Of a stretch of DNA of 5,302 nucleotides, positions 4,905-5,302 are shown piece by piece. A program made the translations under genes and the position numbers. Source of the DNA: Alistipes sp. (GTDB lineage: Bacteria > Bacteroidota > Bacteroidia > Bacteroidales > Rikenellaceae); NCBI GenBank assembly GCA_017380955.1, contig JAFOCZ010000101.1, positions 1 through 5,302 on the forward strand, given 5' to 3'. The notes under the pieces are model-generated. The model had not been told where the DNA came from. It saw nothing but the letters and a program-made list of their open reading frames with translations, and made no database searches. Position 1 is the stretch's first letter. Each line of letters starts with the position of its first letter.

Positions 4905-5302
4905 ATGACATATTTTGGACTTCAGTTTTGGGGTAATGAGAATTATGATTATGTCGATGTTGCGGAGCGTCTGTTTGTTTGTTATGACATTCCCGTGGGT
5001 CACGTGCAGACTATATTAGATATGTTGGGCGATGGCAGGTTGCCGAAGTCACAATTTGCGGAGATGACGGATAGGACCATTGCGCATATCCGCGAGGATC
5101 TTATGCCACGAGGTGACCTATATATAATAATGCGCGAGCGACTGTCGAAGTGGATGGATATCTTTGGCGAGCCCGACGAGTCGGATTATGCCCTGCTCGA
5201 GGTCGACTATGAACTCTCCTACAACGATCTATTTAAGGGTCGTAGTGAGGGTGTCGCGGATGAGGATAATGAGACTGATGACGATGACGATGATGACGAT
5301 GA
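4905..5302 (+). CDS. Unrecognised acidic protein, partial (runs off the right edge)
   Basis: The frame stays open from the ATG pair at 4902/4905 to the window end, giving at least 132 residues with no stop. I choose the second ATG because AGGAG (4896-4900) lies 4 bases before it but only 1 base before the first. The product begins MTYFGLQFWGNENYDYVDVA, has no signal peptide or membrane segment, and is globular and charged to about residue 113. It then turns strongly acidic: SEGVADEDNET (114-124) followed by at least eight aspartates. Codon use (GAG, CGC, GTC, TCG) resembles the chromosomal neighbours, so I take the gene as native. I do not recognise the family. The Asp tract may be a linker or the start of an acidic tail. 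The gene is separated from glnS by a terminator and is probably independently transcribed. Confidence 0.75.
   Translation, partial: MTYFGLQFWGNENYDYVDVAERLFVCYDIPVGHVQTILDMLGDGRLPKSQFAEMTDRTIAHIREDLMPRGDLYIIMRERLSKWMDIFGEPDESDYALLEVDYELSYNDLFKGRSEGVADEDNETDDDDDDDD

Overview
The window comes from a Bacteroidota chromosome, most likely order Bacteroidales. The evidence is three exact matches to the Bacteroidota -7 promoter element (TAnnTTTG), mostly weak Shine-Dalgarno sequences, a DUF4491-type small membrane protein (a family I know from Bacteroidales) and a Bacteroidota-like GlnRS. I cannot name the genus.

Layout. (1) 10-96: complete tRNA-Ser(GCU). (2) 97-1111: AT-rich segment bounded by a 20-bp exact repeat of the tRNA 3' end (77-96 and 1092-1111), read as a small, probably decayed integrative element. 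It has no integrase. It holds a terminator placed right behind the tRNA, a promoter and 95-aa DUF4491-like membrane protein gene, an orphan C-terminal coding fragment, and a ~97-bp inverted-repeat structure. (3) 1112-1278: a second terminator, probably the tRNA's original one, then a ~97-bp palindrome made of 9-bp units. (4) 1279-1809 (minus): SpoU/TrmH-family RNA 2'-O-methyltransferase. (5) 1810-1907: divergent promoter region. (6) 1908-3011: unrecognised secreted, probable outer-membrane beta-barrel protein. (7) 3031-4758: glnS, 19 bp behind the barrel gene and probably co-transcribed, closed by a strong terminator at 4786-4824. (8) 4905 to the right edge: an unrecognised partial gene whose product enters a poly-aspartate tract.

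The right-hand genes are chromosomal housekeeping and envelope genes with visibly higher GC (36/60 in a hand-counted glnS stretch, 3301-3360, against 22/60 in the DUF4491 gene, 481-540). The most notable signal is the tRNA-bounded element. I found no convincing new defence or RNA system. The two structured repeats (880-976 and 1171-1267) and the paired CxxC motifs in GlnRS are the other points worth a second look.
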